Origin: Ostrinia nubilalis | Lineage: Eukaryota; Arthropoda; Insecta; Lepidoptera; Crambidae | DNA: 64,000 nt | Reading direction: 5' to 3' | Assembly (NCBI RefSeq): GCF_963855985.1 | Contig: NC_087112.1 | Coordinates: forward strand, 250,501-314,500 | Shown: positions 32,773 to 43,599 of the stretch, piece after piece | Layout: every line of letters begins with the position of its first letter | Numbering within the stretch: position 1 is the first letter of the stretch | The notes under the pieces: generated by a model | Seen by the model: only the letters and a program-made list of their open reading frames with translations | What the model was told of the DNA's origin: nothing | The model's database searches: none | Made by a program: the position numbers and the translations under genes

Positions 32773-33759
32773 GTAGTGATGTAATGACAATGCCTATAGA
32801 TGATCACTCAGAAGTTTTTGGATCTTTATAAACAGTGCTTAACCTTCATAATACACATAGATTTACAAGGAATTTCTTACTCATGATAGACAGAACAAGC
32901 CATTGAAAAAGTTTCGTAGTTGCATTAACTGTCAAGTCGATATACGAGTAACTAAACTACTGCTGTCGTGTCAAAATAAACCAACTTCAACCTTCCAGAT
33001 GTCTACACTCTACAGCGATATCGATATGTTGAGGATTTGTTTGTCATAACACCTTAAGAGTTAAATGGTACAACATTTACGCAATTTTTCCAAAGCCCCC
33101 GCCATTTCCAAGCCTTACCTGGTTTTATTCTTACAAGATTTAATCAGGAACTAAGAGAGTGGAGCGAAGAGCTCTAAATCCTTTAAGTCGGTGCTCCGAC
33201 AATAACAAATGTGTGCTATCTCGGCGAGTGTCAGAGGGCGTCCGATAGTGTCCGCCACCGGACGCCGGACACCGGACAGCTGGCTGCAGAGATGGGAGAA
33301 TTCTATTTAGTCTCGGAATGGAATTGCTTTCTTATTTCAGTTTTAATTTTCGCTCACACGTTTTACTGATATTGTTTGTATGCTGCTTCATAAAGTTACG
33401 CTTTGAATTCGTGCACGAAACAAATTATTTCCAAATTGATTTCTACTTCCCACTGACAGTTTTATTTATTTTTGCCTGAGCCACTCAATAGCGGTATTAC
33501 CTCAGATAAAACAAATATTTAAAATGGTTTCGTTACATTCCGTAAAAAACGGAATACGATGAACGATAGTTCAAAGAAAATCCTCTTTGAAAAGGATCGT
33601 GAATTATGCTAATATGCTTTAGTTTACCCTGAGTATTATAAAGTTTATATTTTACTTAATTACGGGAATTTTGTAAATCACGCGCGCTGGCTCACATTAC
33701 CATCTCTACCTCAGCATTTAAGGGTTAGGCTGAGCTAATTAATAATTTGTGAGGGTTAA
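32773..33759. other. Unassigned DNA
   Basis: No gene or bounded repeat was seen, apart from the GC-rich CCGGACAC patch near 33254-33280 noted under 32424. Confidence 0.4.
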
Positions 33760-33820
33760 AAATTATAGCAGCACGTGTAAAAAAAGTTTTTCGCCAAAAT
33801 AAATGACTTTTATGAGCTAT
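33760..33820 (+). repeat. Non-LTR 3' tail fragment
   Basis: GCAGCACGTGTAAAAAAAGT, CCAAAATAAATGACTTTTATGAG: diverged last part of the 8943 family. Confidence 0.4.
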
Positions 33821-33930
33821 AATAAAGAAGTTCTCGTTGTGAACAGATTCAGGTCACGGGCTAGGGTTACCATATCCCAGGATTTGTCCTGAGATTTCAG
33901 GATTTCAGGACTCTTCTCAGGATTGCGGCT

Positions 33931-33982
33931 GGATTTTGTAAATCTTAAAAAATCGTGAGATTTTTTAAGATTTACAAAATCC
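33931..33982. repeat. Perfect 24-bp hairpin
   Basis: Arms 33931-33954 and 33959-33982 are exact inverted copies with a 4-base loop (GTGA). The arm is GGATTTTGTAAATCTTAAAA and on. It is part of the inverted-repeat element at 33860-34425. Confidence 0.85.
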
Positions 33983-34116
33983 ACATTCTAATGAAATAGG
34001 TAACATTGCCTACATTTTTAAGATGTCTTCAAAAAGTTAAACAAACTAAAAAAATCTCCTAGCTATAAGTAATTTTGTACAATTAAAATCAACACTTATT
34101 TATCCCCTGTCATCCG

Positions 34117-34325
34117 TAGTGTATTTTTTTATGCATAACAAGGCAGGTATTTAACCACAATCACACCTGATGTTAAGTGGGATGCAGTCTAGGATGGTAC
34201 ATATCTGCCCTGTAAGTGCCTATTCACTCTCGCTTGAAAAGGCCCGGATTATAGTCTTCGGGAAAGACAGCAGCAGACAGCGAATTCCAGTCCCTAGCTG
34301 TTCGCATTATGACGTATGAGTACGT
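34117..34325 (-). repeat. Non-LTR retrotransposon 3' tail, minus, longest copy
   Basis: On the minus strand: GCGAACAGCTAGGGACTGG, AATTCGCTGTCTGCTGCTGT, TTCCCGAAGACTATAATCC, CAGGGCAGATATGTACCATCC, CACTTAACATCAGGTGTGAT, ACCTGCCTTGTTATGCAT and A7. The variable left limits among copies (5163, 26493) and the A-rich end mark it as a retroposed LINE or SINE 3' end. Confidence 0.55.
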
Positions 34326-34425
34326 TTTAGAGAAAATTCTCAAACTGCAACAAAACTCTCAGGATTTTTCAATGAAAATCAGGCTTCTGTTTTTCAGACT
34401 TGATTTTTTCATCTGGTAACCCTAG

Positions 34426-37400
34426 TCACGGCAGTGTTTTCACTATTTTATCTGGCCGGAGCAGCGAAAGGGTTACGTTGATGTACCGATCCGATTTGTC
34501 TCTGATGAAAAGCCACAATATTCCGCGCGATACGGCTACATATCATACGGGAATACGAATCCGGAACCGTAGTTCCCGAGGGATGAGTCTATGTGAAACT
34601 TTCTTTGCCGTTTCTAAGTCTTACGAATATGTTATTGCAGAATTAAAGAAATGACTGGTATTTTATCGTGGGTATTGATTCCTAGATTGTTATAATTTTG
34701 GTAAATTCCATGGGTTTTAAGACCTCGGTTACAATTTTTAAGTCTTCAGCATTTCACACAGGCTGGCTTTGGTAAAACCAAAATGTTTGCCAAAGGATAA
34801 AATAATCTTAAATACCAACTTAAATACTACTAACGTTGTGAAAGGGGGGAAACAGTTTTCTTTTATAACGTTAACATGTAATATTAGTACACAATGCACA
34901 CCAACGTCAAGAACACAAAATGTACTCTATTGTGTACAACAATACGAAGCTTAAGCTCAAGCTTAAGCGCACAACCTATTTCGCAAAACGAATTAGAACA
35001 ATTCGCGAGCAATTTCCTTAGAGCGCAAACAAGGAAATCACACGACGTAGTGTACCACTAATATTCGAGTATTAACCAAAGTGACCCCCAACTGGGCTAT
35101 CCAAAACATTTTAAAACTACCTCAACTAAGTCACTTTGTATCCCGATGTAATCTCCACCTTACTACTTTGTGAATAAAATCGCAAATCGGCGGCCATCAA
35201 CTCTTATTTTGCAACCACTTGATTATCAACCGAATTTGTAAGCTGCTAAGGTCGAAATTCAAAAGCTGAGAGTTAACCCGTTAAAAGCGTGAGGTCATTT
35301 CACCGTCCATAAATCAACGGGGCACAAGCGACACCTATTACGTCACGGAGCTCCCATTTTGTTCCCATAATGTCGCGTATGACTGGGACTCAGAAAACAT
35401 TGTCAGGGTTAGTTATGAAGCATTGTTGTATTAATGTTGACTCTACTCGTTTATGATGTGTTTTTACCGCAAGTACCACTTGGTTTGTCTTAGATTAAAT
35501 GGTTTGGTGAGGGATATTATGTGTTTTAGCCATGTATAATAATAATAAAGTACTTGTACTACTAGTAAATAATGTATAGTAATACGAGTACCTAGTATAA
35601 TTCCTCTGTTAGTGACTATTATTTTAAACTGGGTTATCAAAATAATAGCACATTTCAAATTCCTAAAATTGGAACAATACTAGATTTATATTTTATAGCA
35701 TCGAACACCCATCCCGTTACAATGTGAATGTTTTATGATATTCAAACGCTATTTTAGGTGACTATAAAGTGTTTATGGCAAAATTTAATACTTGGTTTGA
35801 TTGCAGTTTATATGAATCACTTACACAATTGATTGCAGTTTTTATCGCTATGCTAAATATTATCATTATAGGAAAATTATAAAATACATATTGTAGACCA
35901 GTCTGACAGCAAATTGTAGTAAACTGAAATTGTTTAAACTTCTTTCTTTATTTTAAAAATAACTGTACTTTGAAGTCAAAAAAATGTTACCTCCCAAAAT
36001 TTTTCACTTCTAATTGCGCAATAAAAATAAAACAAAATGACTGTTCCTTTTTAAGGGAAGGATTTTTTAAAAGAAAAATTAAGAAACGCAAACAAAACAA
36101 AGGCGAATATCAAATGATGCTCAATTAATAAGGGAACCGCGAGCGTACGCCCCGAGTTTTAATTTAGCGGCAGACGCATCACGGCAAATATTTCAGTGGC
36201 CATCGAACGGTCCAGAATCGCAATTTTTATCGAAAATCCAATTTCACACTCGCCTCGTATCGAGTGGAATCCGCCGGAGGCAAACCCTTTGCTTCTATTT
36301 AAAAAAAGCACCTATACATCGGTTTAAAGAATCTTTATTCTCATAAGAACAGGGTAGTTCACTTACATGAGATTATAATAATTTACAACAATTGTCTTGT
36401 GACGAAGCATGCGCAAAGCCCACAAACAAAAAATAATGTAGGTACATAAATAATTATTAACATTATTTCGAATAAGTAAACATCAGATCTGCAACTCCGT
36501 TGACACAGAAATAATGGCCCTCAAACTAACTATCATTTACTCAGTCAGGACTAGGTAGGTGTGACTAGGTGTAGTGAGTACATAACGTTTTTATCTGCAA
36601 GTTGTCATCGGGTCGCTGCGACCCTCGTCGCGTTTCACGGTTAAACCTTTTTATTGTTCTCCGACTAAATTGTCCTATTGATGTTTTCTCGATTTCAATA
36701 TTGCTTGCTTAATTAAATTATTCCATTGTTGAACAAATTGGAAACGCTTATTAATTATTTGTTTTAAAGCCCGATAATTTCGCCCTGAGAGCTTTCGCAA
36801 AATAGTTTATTAGTTAAGAATTCAGGAGTGCCCGACCACATTTGTTTGGGGGCTTATGTTTGAGCGAGTTAATTAACTGATTGTTTAAGGTGAGATGCTG
36901 TCGTTATAAATAAATTAATATGCCCTTAGCAAGGGTGGTGATTATTATGATTAATTATTTGGGAGCGGGAGGCACTCAGTCAACTAAAGCCCTCTGTCGC
37001 TGTTTGTTCGCAACATCCCTTCGCCCTCAGCTTCACTCGCGTGGATTGCGACTCATCAAAGGCAAAATTTTGCGTATCTCTTTTGGAAAATGTTTATAAA
37101 TACGAATGTTCTCTGAAATGCTTCAGCTTTTTTGGCAACAAAATATCTGAATCTATTCAATTTCTTTCGAACAAAATACACAAATATATTTCAAAGCATT
37201 TCCTCTTAGACCAAACTGCCAGCGTTTCATGACGAATATTTGCGCGTCTATGAAGCGACGCTATGTGGACTAGCACTTAGTATACATAGACTATCTAATT
37301 GCGTAAGTACGAGTATATAATTTAATTTTAGTTAGAAAATATGCATCTTATTTCAAATAAAGATAACGATTAACTTTTTATTTTAACATTTCAGCAAAAC

Positions 37401-37677
37401 GTTGCCCAAAAAGAAACAAAGTCTCAATCAAATCATTCGAATCGCTCAATACACTTTCCCCTAATATCCATTGAAAATGCGATGACAATCTACTTGAGGA
37501 AAACGAACGAAGGAACAGCAACATATTTAGAAATATTAGGATCTTTTTTTGAGGGCAGACAAATTACTACCCTCCTTCACTCCCTACTCCCTGGTAAATG
37601 GTCAGGCACTTGTTTTTATTAATTTTTTGATAGCACTCAGTAACTCCGTAAGATATTTTATTTAGAACTGATGGTAG
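34426..37677. other. Unassigned AT-rich DNA
   Basis: No gene could be supported. Small open frames at 34400-34654 and 34769-34954 (+) lack domains. A palindromic GCTTAAGCTCAAGCTTAAGC sits at about 34949-34968. GC-richer patches (about 35285-35370 and 36130-36290) have no coding frame that I can defend. Confidence 0.4.
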
Positions 37678-37905
37678 GTTCGTTTCAGCCATAATTATGA
37701 CGTCCACAGCTGGACAAAGGCCTCTCCCAAGGATTTATTTAATCACCGGTCCGGCGATGCCCGCATCCAGGTGCTTCCCGCGACCTTTGCCAGATCGTCG
37801 GTCCACCTAGGTGGGGGGCCTACCCCACACTACGTCTTCCGGCCTGTGATGGCCACTCGAGAACTTTTCTGCCCCAGCGGCCATTTGCCCCGCCTATGGT
37901 GTATT
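37678..37905 (-). mobile_element. RTE (CGAA)n-family 3' end, minus
   Basis: GTTCGTTTCAGCC, GACGTCCACAGCTGGACAAA, then the complements of QDR, WMRA, KVAG, RWTDDL, GRPP and KVLEWR, ending near GGCCATTTGCCCCGCC. The SVGRPP region has small changes. Frame broken. Confidence 0.75.
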
Positions 37906-38604
37906 ATGTTGAAAACGACATGTCGTTGAAAAATTAATTATTAAGTTTAACAAATCATTAACGCGATTTAAAATTTATTAAGCTGCATTCCCATTTTAAA
38001 ATAATAAATCTGTTTGATTCTCGGTGGAACAAATTGACTGGGAATTTCCTGACATTCATATTTCAGTCAACGGTGAATATGAAATTTTAACTCATTTATG
38101 ATTTATTTTTAATTAAATAGTAAATTGACTTGACTGTAAACAATTTTATTGAAATTAAAATGGTTTTTTTAAATAATTTACTGTGTCATGTAATTTCGCT
38201 TGGATGATGAAGAAATGAACGCAAAAATATTTTGAGTGTAATACTTTTAATTCATTAGTGCCAAATAGTAAGTAACGTCTAAATTTCATTATTATAGTAC
38301 GAGTACCTAAAGTACTAAATCCTCTCAAATTTTATCTCTATGCAAATGGCATCTACATAAAATCTCTTTTCACGAATCGTTTTAGACCCATCGGATATTT
38401 TTAATCAACAGCAATTCTCCAAATGGCGTTCGAGCGGGACATTGCATTTGTCCCGCTTCGTCCCACTTGTCCCAGCGGACAGCCGATGCTGAATATTGGA
38501 TTGCAGCAATTATTTTTTGTTGACTGTTAACCTTTTAGCGAGTGGAAGGGATTAAGATTCAATTTTGTGTAAAAAATTACAGTGGGACATTTTGACCCTT
38601 CGTT

Positions 38605-38700
38605 AGGTTATGTGGAGTATTGGTAGGGCAAGCTATATTTGGGACGTGTATAAGCGCCCTGGAATGGGCCTATGTTCTGAATAAACTATTTGAATTTGAA
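38605..38700 (+). repeat. Non-LTR 3' tail fragment, second subfamily
   Basis: GTAGGGCAAGCTATATTTGG, ATAAGCGCCCTGGAATGGG and a GAATAAACTATTTGAATTTG end, matching the minus-strand copy at 13395-13545. Confidence 0.5.
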
Positions 38701-40617
38701 TATTTGACCGGAATATTTTAGGGTTAATATTTGAATATTAAATTACTTTCTCTGATCTGCAAAGTGTATTAATACTCGTATTACTAGTCTATTAGAGTCT
38801 TATTTACCCGGGTATATTTAATTACAAATTTGAGCCAAATGTTTGAAATCGTCTGTGTATCAAAGGCTTTATCTTTCCATAGACTCAGCACTCTAGAAAA
38901 GAAAATAAAGCTCTGCTAGTGCCCAAAATCTTCCCAAACAAAATAGTAAAAAAACTTTTTCCATTTAAGTTATCGTATCAAATGTGCTCGTCTAATCGAT
39001 CAAATAAAAACTTTACACAAACAACTCCAAAGTGTCTGTTCAATAAAATTAGTCAATAGCAAAAACTAGTGCTGCCGAAAAAACTAATATAATTATAGAA
39101 TATCGATCTCGGAGTTGTATTTAGAACGATTTTGGAACAAATTACAGTCTATAGTCAGGATAAATTACTTAGGTAACTCTTGCCTTTACTTTGAAAGAAA
39201 GAAAATATTTTTATTTAGTATTTTTCATCGTATCTTTCATTATGCAAGTATAGGAGACAGTCCCTGTAGCAGTATTATCTCCTACTATTGATGTGATTAT
39301 GCGTACCTACTTCGCAACTTGGCGAGTCACTGAAAAAAAATGTTTGGTTACTGCTATTAAAAAAGTGATTAGCGAATATTTTGGTTATGTGGAACAAGAT
39401 TTTGTAAATTCAACAAACAATTTTGTAGTAGTCTAGACTTGGTTTGTGTATAGTTAACATTTGGTTCGCCAGTCACTTTTTTGTGAAAGCAGTAACCAAG
39501 CCTTTTGGTAAGCCATTAAAAAGTATCAACGTGACAAACGAATAGATCTTCATACAAAAGATACCCTGTCGTCAAGTGTTTTTTTTTAATCCACAACGTC
39601 GTTAACACAAGAACTGTCGTATTATTAATATGCAAGAAGACAAGCAACGATATTAGAATATCTTAAAGTACTTTGACCGGCTAAAACAGACTAGGTATCG
39701 ATCGGAAGCCATCGAATACCACACATCACTAAAACAATCGCGCAACTCTCGAAGCCGCGGAACTTGGCTTAACTTCCGTACCGTTATCTTAACGTTATTG
39801 CAACGTAACGGCAACGTTACTGATACGTTATGAACTTCGTTGTTTTGATCGCGGGCGGGCGGAGTTCTGTTATTGTGGAATTAGATAATATGCTGTAATG
39901 ATGGAACGTTACTGAAGTTTGATACTAGAGGTAAAAACTTTGGCGGTTGTAGGTTTCGATTGAAATCGATACTTGTCGCAAATCCGTGAGGAGCTATCGT
40001 CGAATTGCCACGGAATCGATTCGTCACGAAACGGGCATGACAGTGGAAATTCGTCACAGTTGTATTATTTTGTAGCAAATTGTATGTACTGGAGTATATT
40101 GGGGTGTCTTCTTAAACTTATGACGAATTTACTTGTTTACTAAAGTGTGACGAATTGCCTTTGTGGCAAATCGACTACAATCAAATTCAAATTCTTTGTT
40201 GCTCCATGTTGGTAACCCAATGTGAGAATCGATAAGCAGTAAGTAATAATGAAGGAAACTACATTTTTATCTGATAATCCTTAAGATTCTTTTAAAAGTG
40301 TAGCGTGTTTGGATTTTCCCATCTTATATGAAAAATGCTTATTACCTACTGTTTCTAGTTAACTTGCCATTAAGTAGACAATTGTTTCGTAATAACAGAT
40401 AAATGAACCACCACTTAAAAATAAACATTGACTCTGTCCAAAATAACGTTATTAATTTACTCATGCATATTGCAGTAGCTGGTTACAGTGCTGAAAACAT
40501 ACTGAAACAACATAGCAACATACAACATAGGATAGAATAATAACGGATAGAGTTATAATTCATTCACCATCTATAAAAACTTTCGTTCTGTACAACGAGT
40601 ACCTATACGGTTAGATA
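38701..40617. other. Mostly unassigned DNA
   Basis: A weak inverted repeat at 39343-39505 is listed separately. Otherwise I see no bounded element. A small minus-strand frame at 39881-40078 has no recognisable product. Confidence 0.4.
39343..39505. mobile_element. Weak inverted-repeat element
   Basis: TTTGGTTACTGCTATTAAAA with GTGATTAGCGAATATTTTGG at left matches, inverted, ATTTGGTTCGCCAGTCACTT and GAAAGCAGTAACCAAGCC at right (about 75-80% over 45 bases by eye). A decayed MITE is likely. Confidence 0.4.
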
Positions 40618-40755
40618 ATGACTGAGTTTCTTGCGCTGCTTCTTCTCAGCACTGGTCCGTTTATTGTCCCGAAGCAGTGGTAGGGTTAATACTGGGACGT
40701 GTAAAAGTGTTTTTAAAAGCCTACTTGCAAAAATAGAATTATTTTTTATGATAAT
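40618..40755 (+). repeat. Non-LTR 3' tail, full copy
   Basis: ATGACTGAGTTTCTTGCGC, CTCAGCACTGGTCCG, TTGTCCCGAAGCAGTGG, ACTGGGACGTGTAAAAGTG, TTTTAAAAGCCTACTTGC. Family of 8943. Confidence 0.6.
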
Positions 40756-41080
40756 TATTTATTTTACTTGGAACGAAATGGAGCTCCATTTGTTCCCAAA
40801 TTTGATACAAACGGGAAGCAAAAAGAAACTAATTTTGATGTTTTCCCGTTTTATCCGCATCCACGCGTTGATTCGGATTTGTCGCGGGAAGACGTGATCG
40901 CGTTTCCCTCAGGAGTTATTCCGGGAAGAGGTGTACAGCATGTGACAGTAAGGAGGTAAGTGACGTCTACTTAGATGGGTGTAATGACACATCCTGTGAC
41001 AGGATCTATCGGGATAATTATAGTCTAACGGAATGGGGAAATGGGACTAGAAATTACGTTATCATACTCGTACGATTTGA

Positions 41081-41242
41081 CATAGCGTGGGCAGGCCTCC
41101 TACTAGGTGGACCGACGATCTGGTAAAGGTCGCGGGAAGAGCCTGGATGCGGGCAGCGCAGGACCGTTCATTGTGGAGAACCTTGGGGGAGGTCTTTGTC
41201 CAGCAGTGGACATCTTTCGGCTGAAACGAACTAACGAACGAT
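41081..41242 (+). mobile_element. RTE (CGAA)n-family 3' end
   Basis: Equivalent to VGRPPTRWTDDLVKVAG, AWMRAAQDRSLWRTLGE and the end FVQQWTSFG-stop, followed by GAACTAACGAACG. The preserved reading frame over about 50 codons suggests a fairly young insertion. Confidence 0.75.
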
Positions 41243-41796
41243 AGACAACAAATCGGTGCTGACCTTCAAGCATATTATCATATTATAACTTAATAAATCT
41301 TCAGACAAAAATTCACGCACAACATGATTGGTAGGTACCTACTCTCAATAAAGTTCTTCAATAAACGGTTCACCAAGTTGAAGGTATCTGATTACAATAC
41401 AGCTGCCCGACACGTTCCCACCGGAAAGTTCTTTATCGGAGTCCTTTACAGGAATTCCAGGATGAACATAAATCGGCAGCGCCCGAGTTGTTTTTGCGTA
41501 CAAATCCCGAAAAGGCTCGAATAGGCTCGAATATCAGACAATCGGGTAAAGTAAAAGGACCGTAATACACTCGCGAACTTTAGCAACAAACAACGTTATG
41601 TTGCGTAACTTACGTTTAAGACCTATAGTGTATACTAAACTGGGATAGGGCTGGCAAATTAAGGAAGTCTAATAATAATAAAAATTGGACGCAAAAAACG
41701 GTCGTCTTTCAATATTTACTTACAGTGAAGCTAACTGAAATACAATAATTTCGTCAATTGAAATCAAAAAATATTTTTCTCCTGGTTTTTATACGT

Positions 41797-41862
41797 TCGT
41801 ATGGTTTCAGCTGAATGACATCCACTGCTGGACAAAGATTTCTACAACGACCGGTCCTGGTT
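41797..41862 (-). mobile_element. RTE (CGAA)n-family 3' end, minus, short
   Basis: CGTTCGTATGGTTTCAGC, TGACATCCACTGCTGGACA, then a deletion and ACGACCGGTCCTGG. About 65 bases. Confidence 0.6.
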
Positions 41863-42309
41863 TTTATTGCGAGACAAATTTTCATCAAAGTAAATAGATT
41901 TTTGTTTTAGTATAGCTTTGGCATTGGACTTTGAAGCACAATAATGTAATATTGTACCTTAGAAGAAGCATAGAAATTATGCCCATGCATTCAGCCCAGA
42001 TTAAACAATTCCTGCCAGATTATGGTAATTGACCATAAAATTTGAATGGATTTTAGATCAGCGAGTGGCAACCCTAGTTAATCCTCACCCGACCTTATCT
42101 GGATCCGTTTAGTTTTTACGAGCCTGTCCGTCCATGTACTGATATTAGGCGTCTTATGCGGGTACTTAATAATAAATTCAATGTAATGGTGGTACAAGGG
42201 ATAAAAGGAAATAAAAGTGTCATTGGAGAGACTATATTATTTTGAACAGTACGTCAAAAAGGGTTACTAAATAACTACATAAGGTTTTCCTGAAACATCT
42301 ATAGAAAAA

Positions 42310-42494
42310 CTAGCTTTCCGCCCGCGGCTTCGCCCGCGTGGAATTTCGTTTGTTAAATTTTCCTGAATTTTCTTTGCTATAAACCTCACGGAGCCCGAGA
42401 CCTTTCCAACGAATGCAAAACCATGGAAATCGGTTCGTGCGTTCTGGAGTTATAGCGTCAGGGAGGAAAACCCGACTTATTTTTATATAGTAGA
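42310..42494 (-). mobile_element. Complete short Helitron, minus
   Basis: On the minus strand: A|TCTACTATATAAAAATAAG at the start (42494) and CGCGGGCGAAGCCGCGGGCG, GAAAGCTAG|T at the end (42310). Both ends and both flanking bases fit Helitron insertion between A and T. Inside are GTCGGGTTTTCCTCCC and ACGAACCGATTTCCATGG. It is only 185 bp. Confidence 0.75.
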
Positions 42495-42547
42495 TATTGG
42501 ATTTGTGATTCTTTCAATGAATTAAACGAATGAGATACGAGTACGTA

Positions 42548-42876
42548 CAGTTAGCGTCAAATAGTTCGTGACGCCCAAAGTGGCCAAAAAGTTCGCAACA
42601 CGTCTTTGTTACAATGAGGGTTTTCGCAAATGAAAGATCCGCTAGATGGCGGGACGTGGATGTGGGGTCTGACTGCTGCGTGATTGGTGGATCTTGACAT
42701 ATCTGTCAATGTCATGTCAAAAATAACCAATCATGCAGCATTTGGGCCTCGCGTCTACGTATTGCTATCTGGCGGATTTATCATTTGCGAATACCCTCAT
42801 TGGAATAAGGTTGTGAATAAGGAATCTTGTTGGCCACTTCGGGTGTCACGAATTATTTGAAGCTGACCGTACGTTA
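42548..42876. mobile_element. Composite MITE: 'ACAGTCAGCGT' element with a second MITE in its centre
   Basis: Outer ends (ACAGTTAGCGTCAAATAGTT ... AATTATTTGAAGCTGACCGT) match 29850-29982. The centre, about 42636-42810, is a second inverted-repeat element: GAGGGTTTTCGCAAATGAAA and, inverted, ATCATTTGCGAATACCCTC, with GATCCGCTAGATGGCGGG next to it. The short member at 29850 lacks it. Confidence 0.65.
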
Positions 42877-43267
42877 CTTACTTACATAGTTACTGTTTTC
42901 ATCTCTATTAATATTAATATGATTAACAATAACCAGTTACTATTAAGTCTTCATTCAAGACCTTTCTTACCCATGAGTACCTACTATTAGTCGTTGCTTA
43001 TAAAATTAACATAGTTTTCTTAATCAACTCTCAAACTTCGATAGAATAGACTCAAGTTAGTAATTGATTAAATATCAATATTATGACCAATTCATTTTGA
43101 TCTATATCCAAGTTAAGTTTTAATCTAGTTTGCGAGAGCTTTGTTTTAGAGTACTTACAACTGAACTTGAATTCAATTTAAATTTATTACCATTATGATG
43201 TATAACATTTACAACAATAAAGTTATTCTAAACTATTCTACGATCTTGTACGAGACTTTTGAAAGAT

Positions 43268-43427
43268 AAAGAAGACAGCGTGGGACGTCCACCCACAAGG
43301 TGGACCGATGACATCATAAAGGTAGCAGGGAAGCGCTAAACGCAGGCCGCTACCAATCGATCAACATGAAAAGCATTGGGGTAGGCCTATGTGCAGCAGT
43401 GGACGTCCTATGGCTGAAATGATGAAG
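43268..43427 (+). mobile_element. RTE (ATG)n-family 3' end
   Basis: GACAGCGTGGGACGTCCACC, AAGGTGGACCGATGACATC, GCAGGCCGCTACCAATCGA, AGCAGTGGACGTCCTATGGC and only two ATG units. Frame broken. Confidence 0.7.
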
Positions 43428-43430
43428 GTT

Positions 43431-43599
43431 CGGCTAAACCAACGCGTGCAGCCATGCGCGATGACGATCAGATGGTCGTGTATGAATTTGTAGCGATGAG
43501 TTCACATCAACGCGTTCTGTCATTGGTCGCGGCGATCTATGCACGCGCAGTGATCGCCATCGCCACCGCCGACGCGAGATGCACGCGTTGGTTTGGCCG
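43431..43599. mobile_element. MITE with 22-bp inverted repeats next to an RTE tail
   Basis: CGGCTAAACCAACGCGTGCA at left and TGCACGCGTTGGTTTGGCCG at right, one or two mismatches. The interior is GC-rich with GATCAGATGGTCGTG and CAGTGATCGCCATCGCC facing each other. It starts four bases after the RTE tail at 43268-43427. Confidence 0.6.

Larger units (their letters stand above)
33860..34425. mobile_element. Inverted-repeat element 'CTAGGGTTACCA', with hairpin and LINE insert
   Basis: Left end CTAGGGTTACCATATCCCAGG, right end ATCTGGTAACCCTAG. TCACGG is repeated just outside (33854-33859 and 34426-34431), a possible target duplication. The inside is rich in CAGGATTT blocks near both ends, holds a perfect 24-bp hairpin (33931-33982), and has been interrupted by a minus-strand retroposon tail (34117-34325). 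No protein. Confidence 0.6.
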
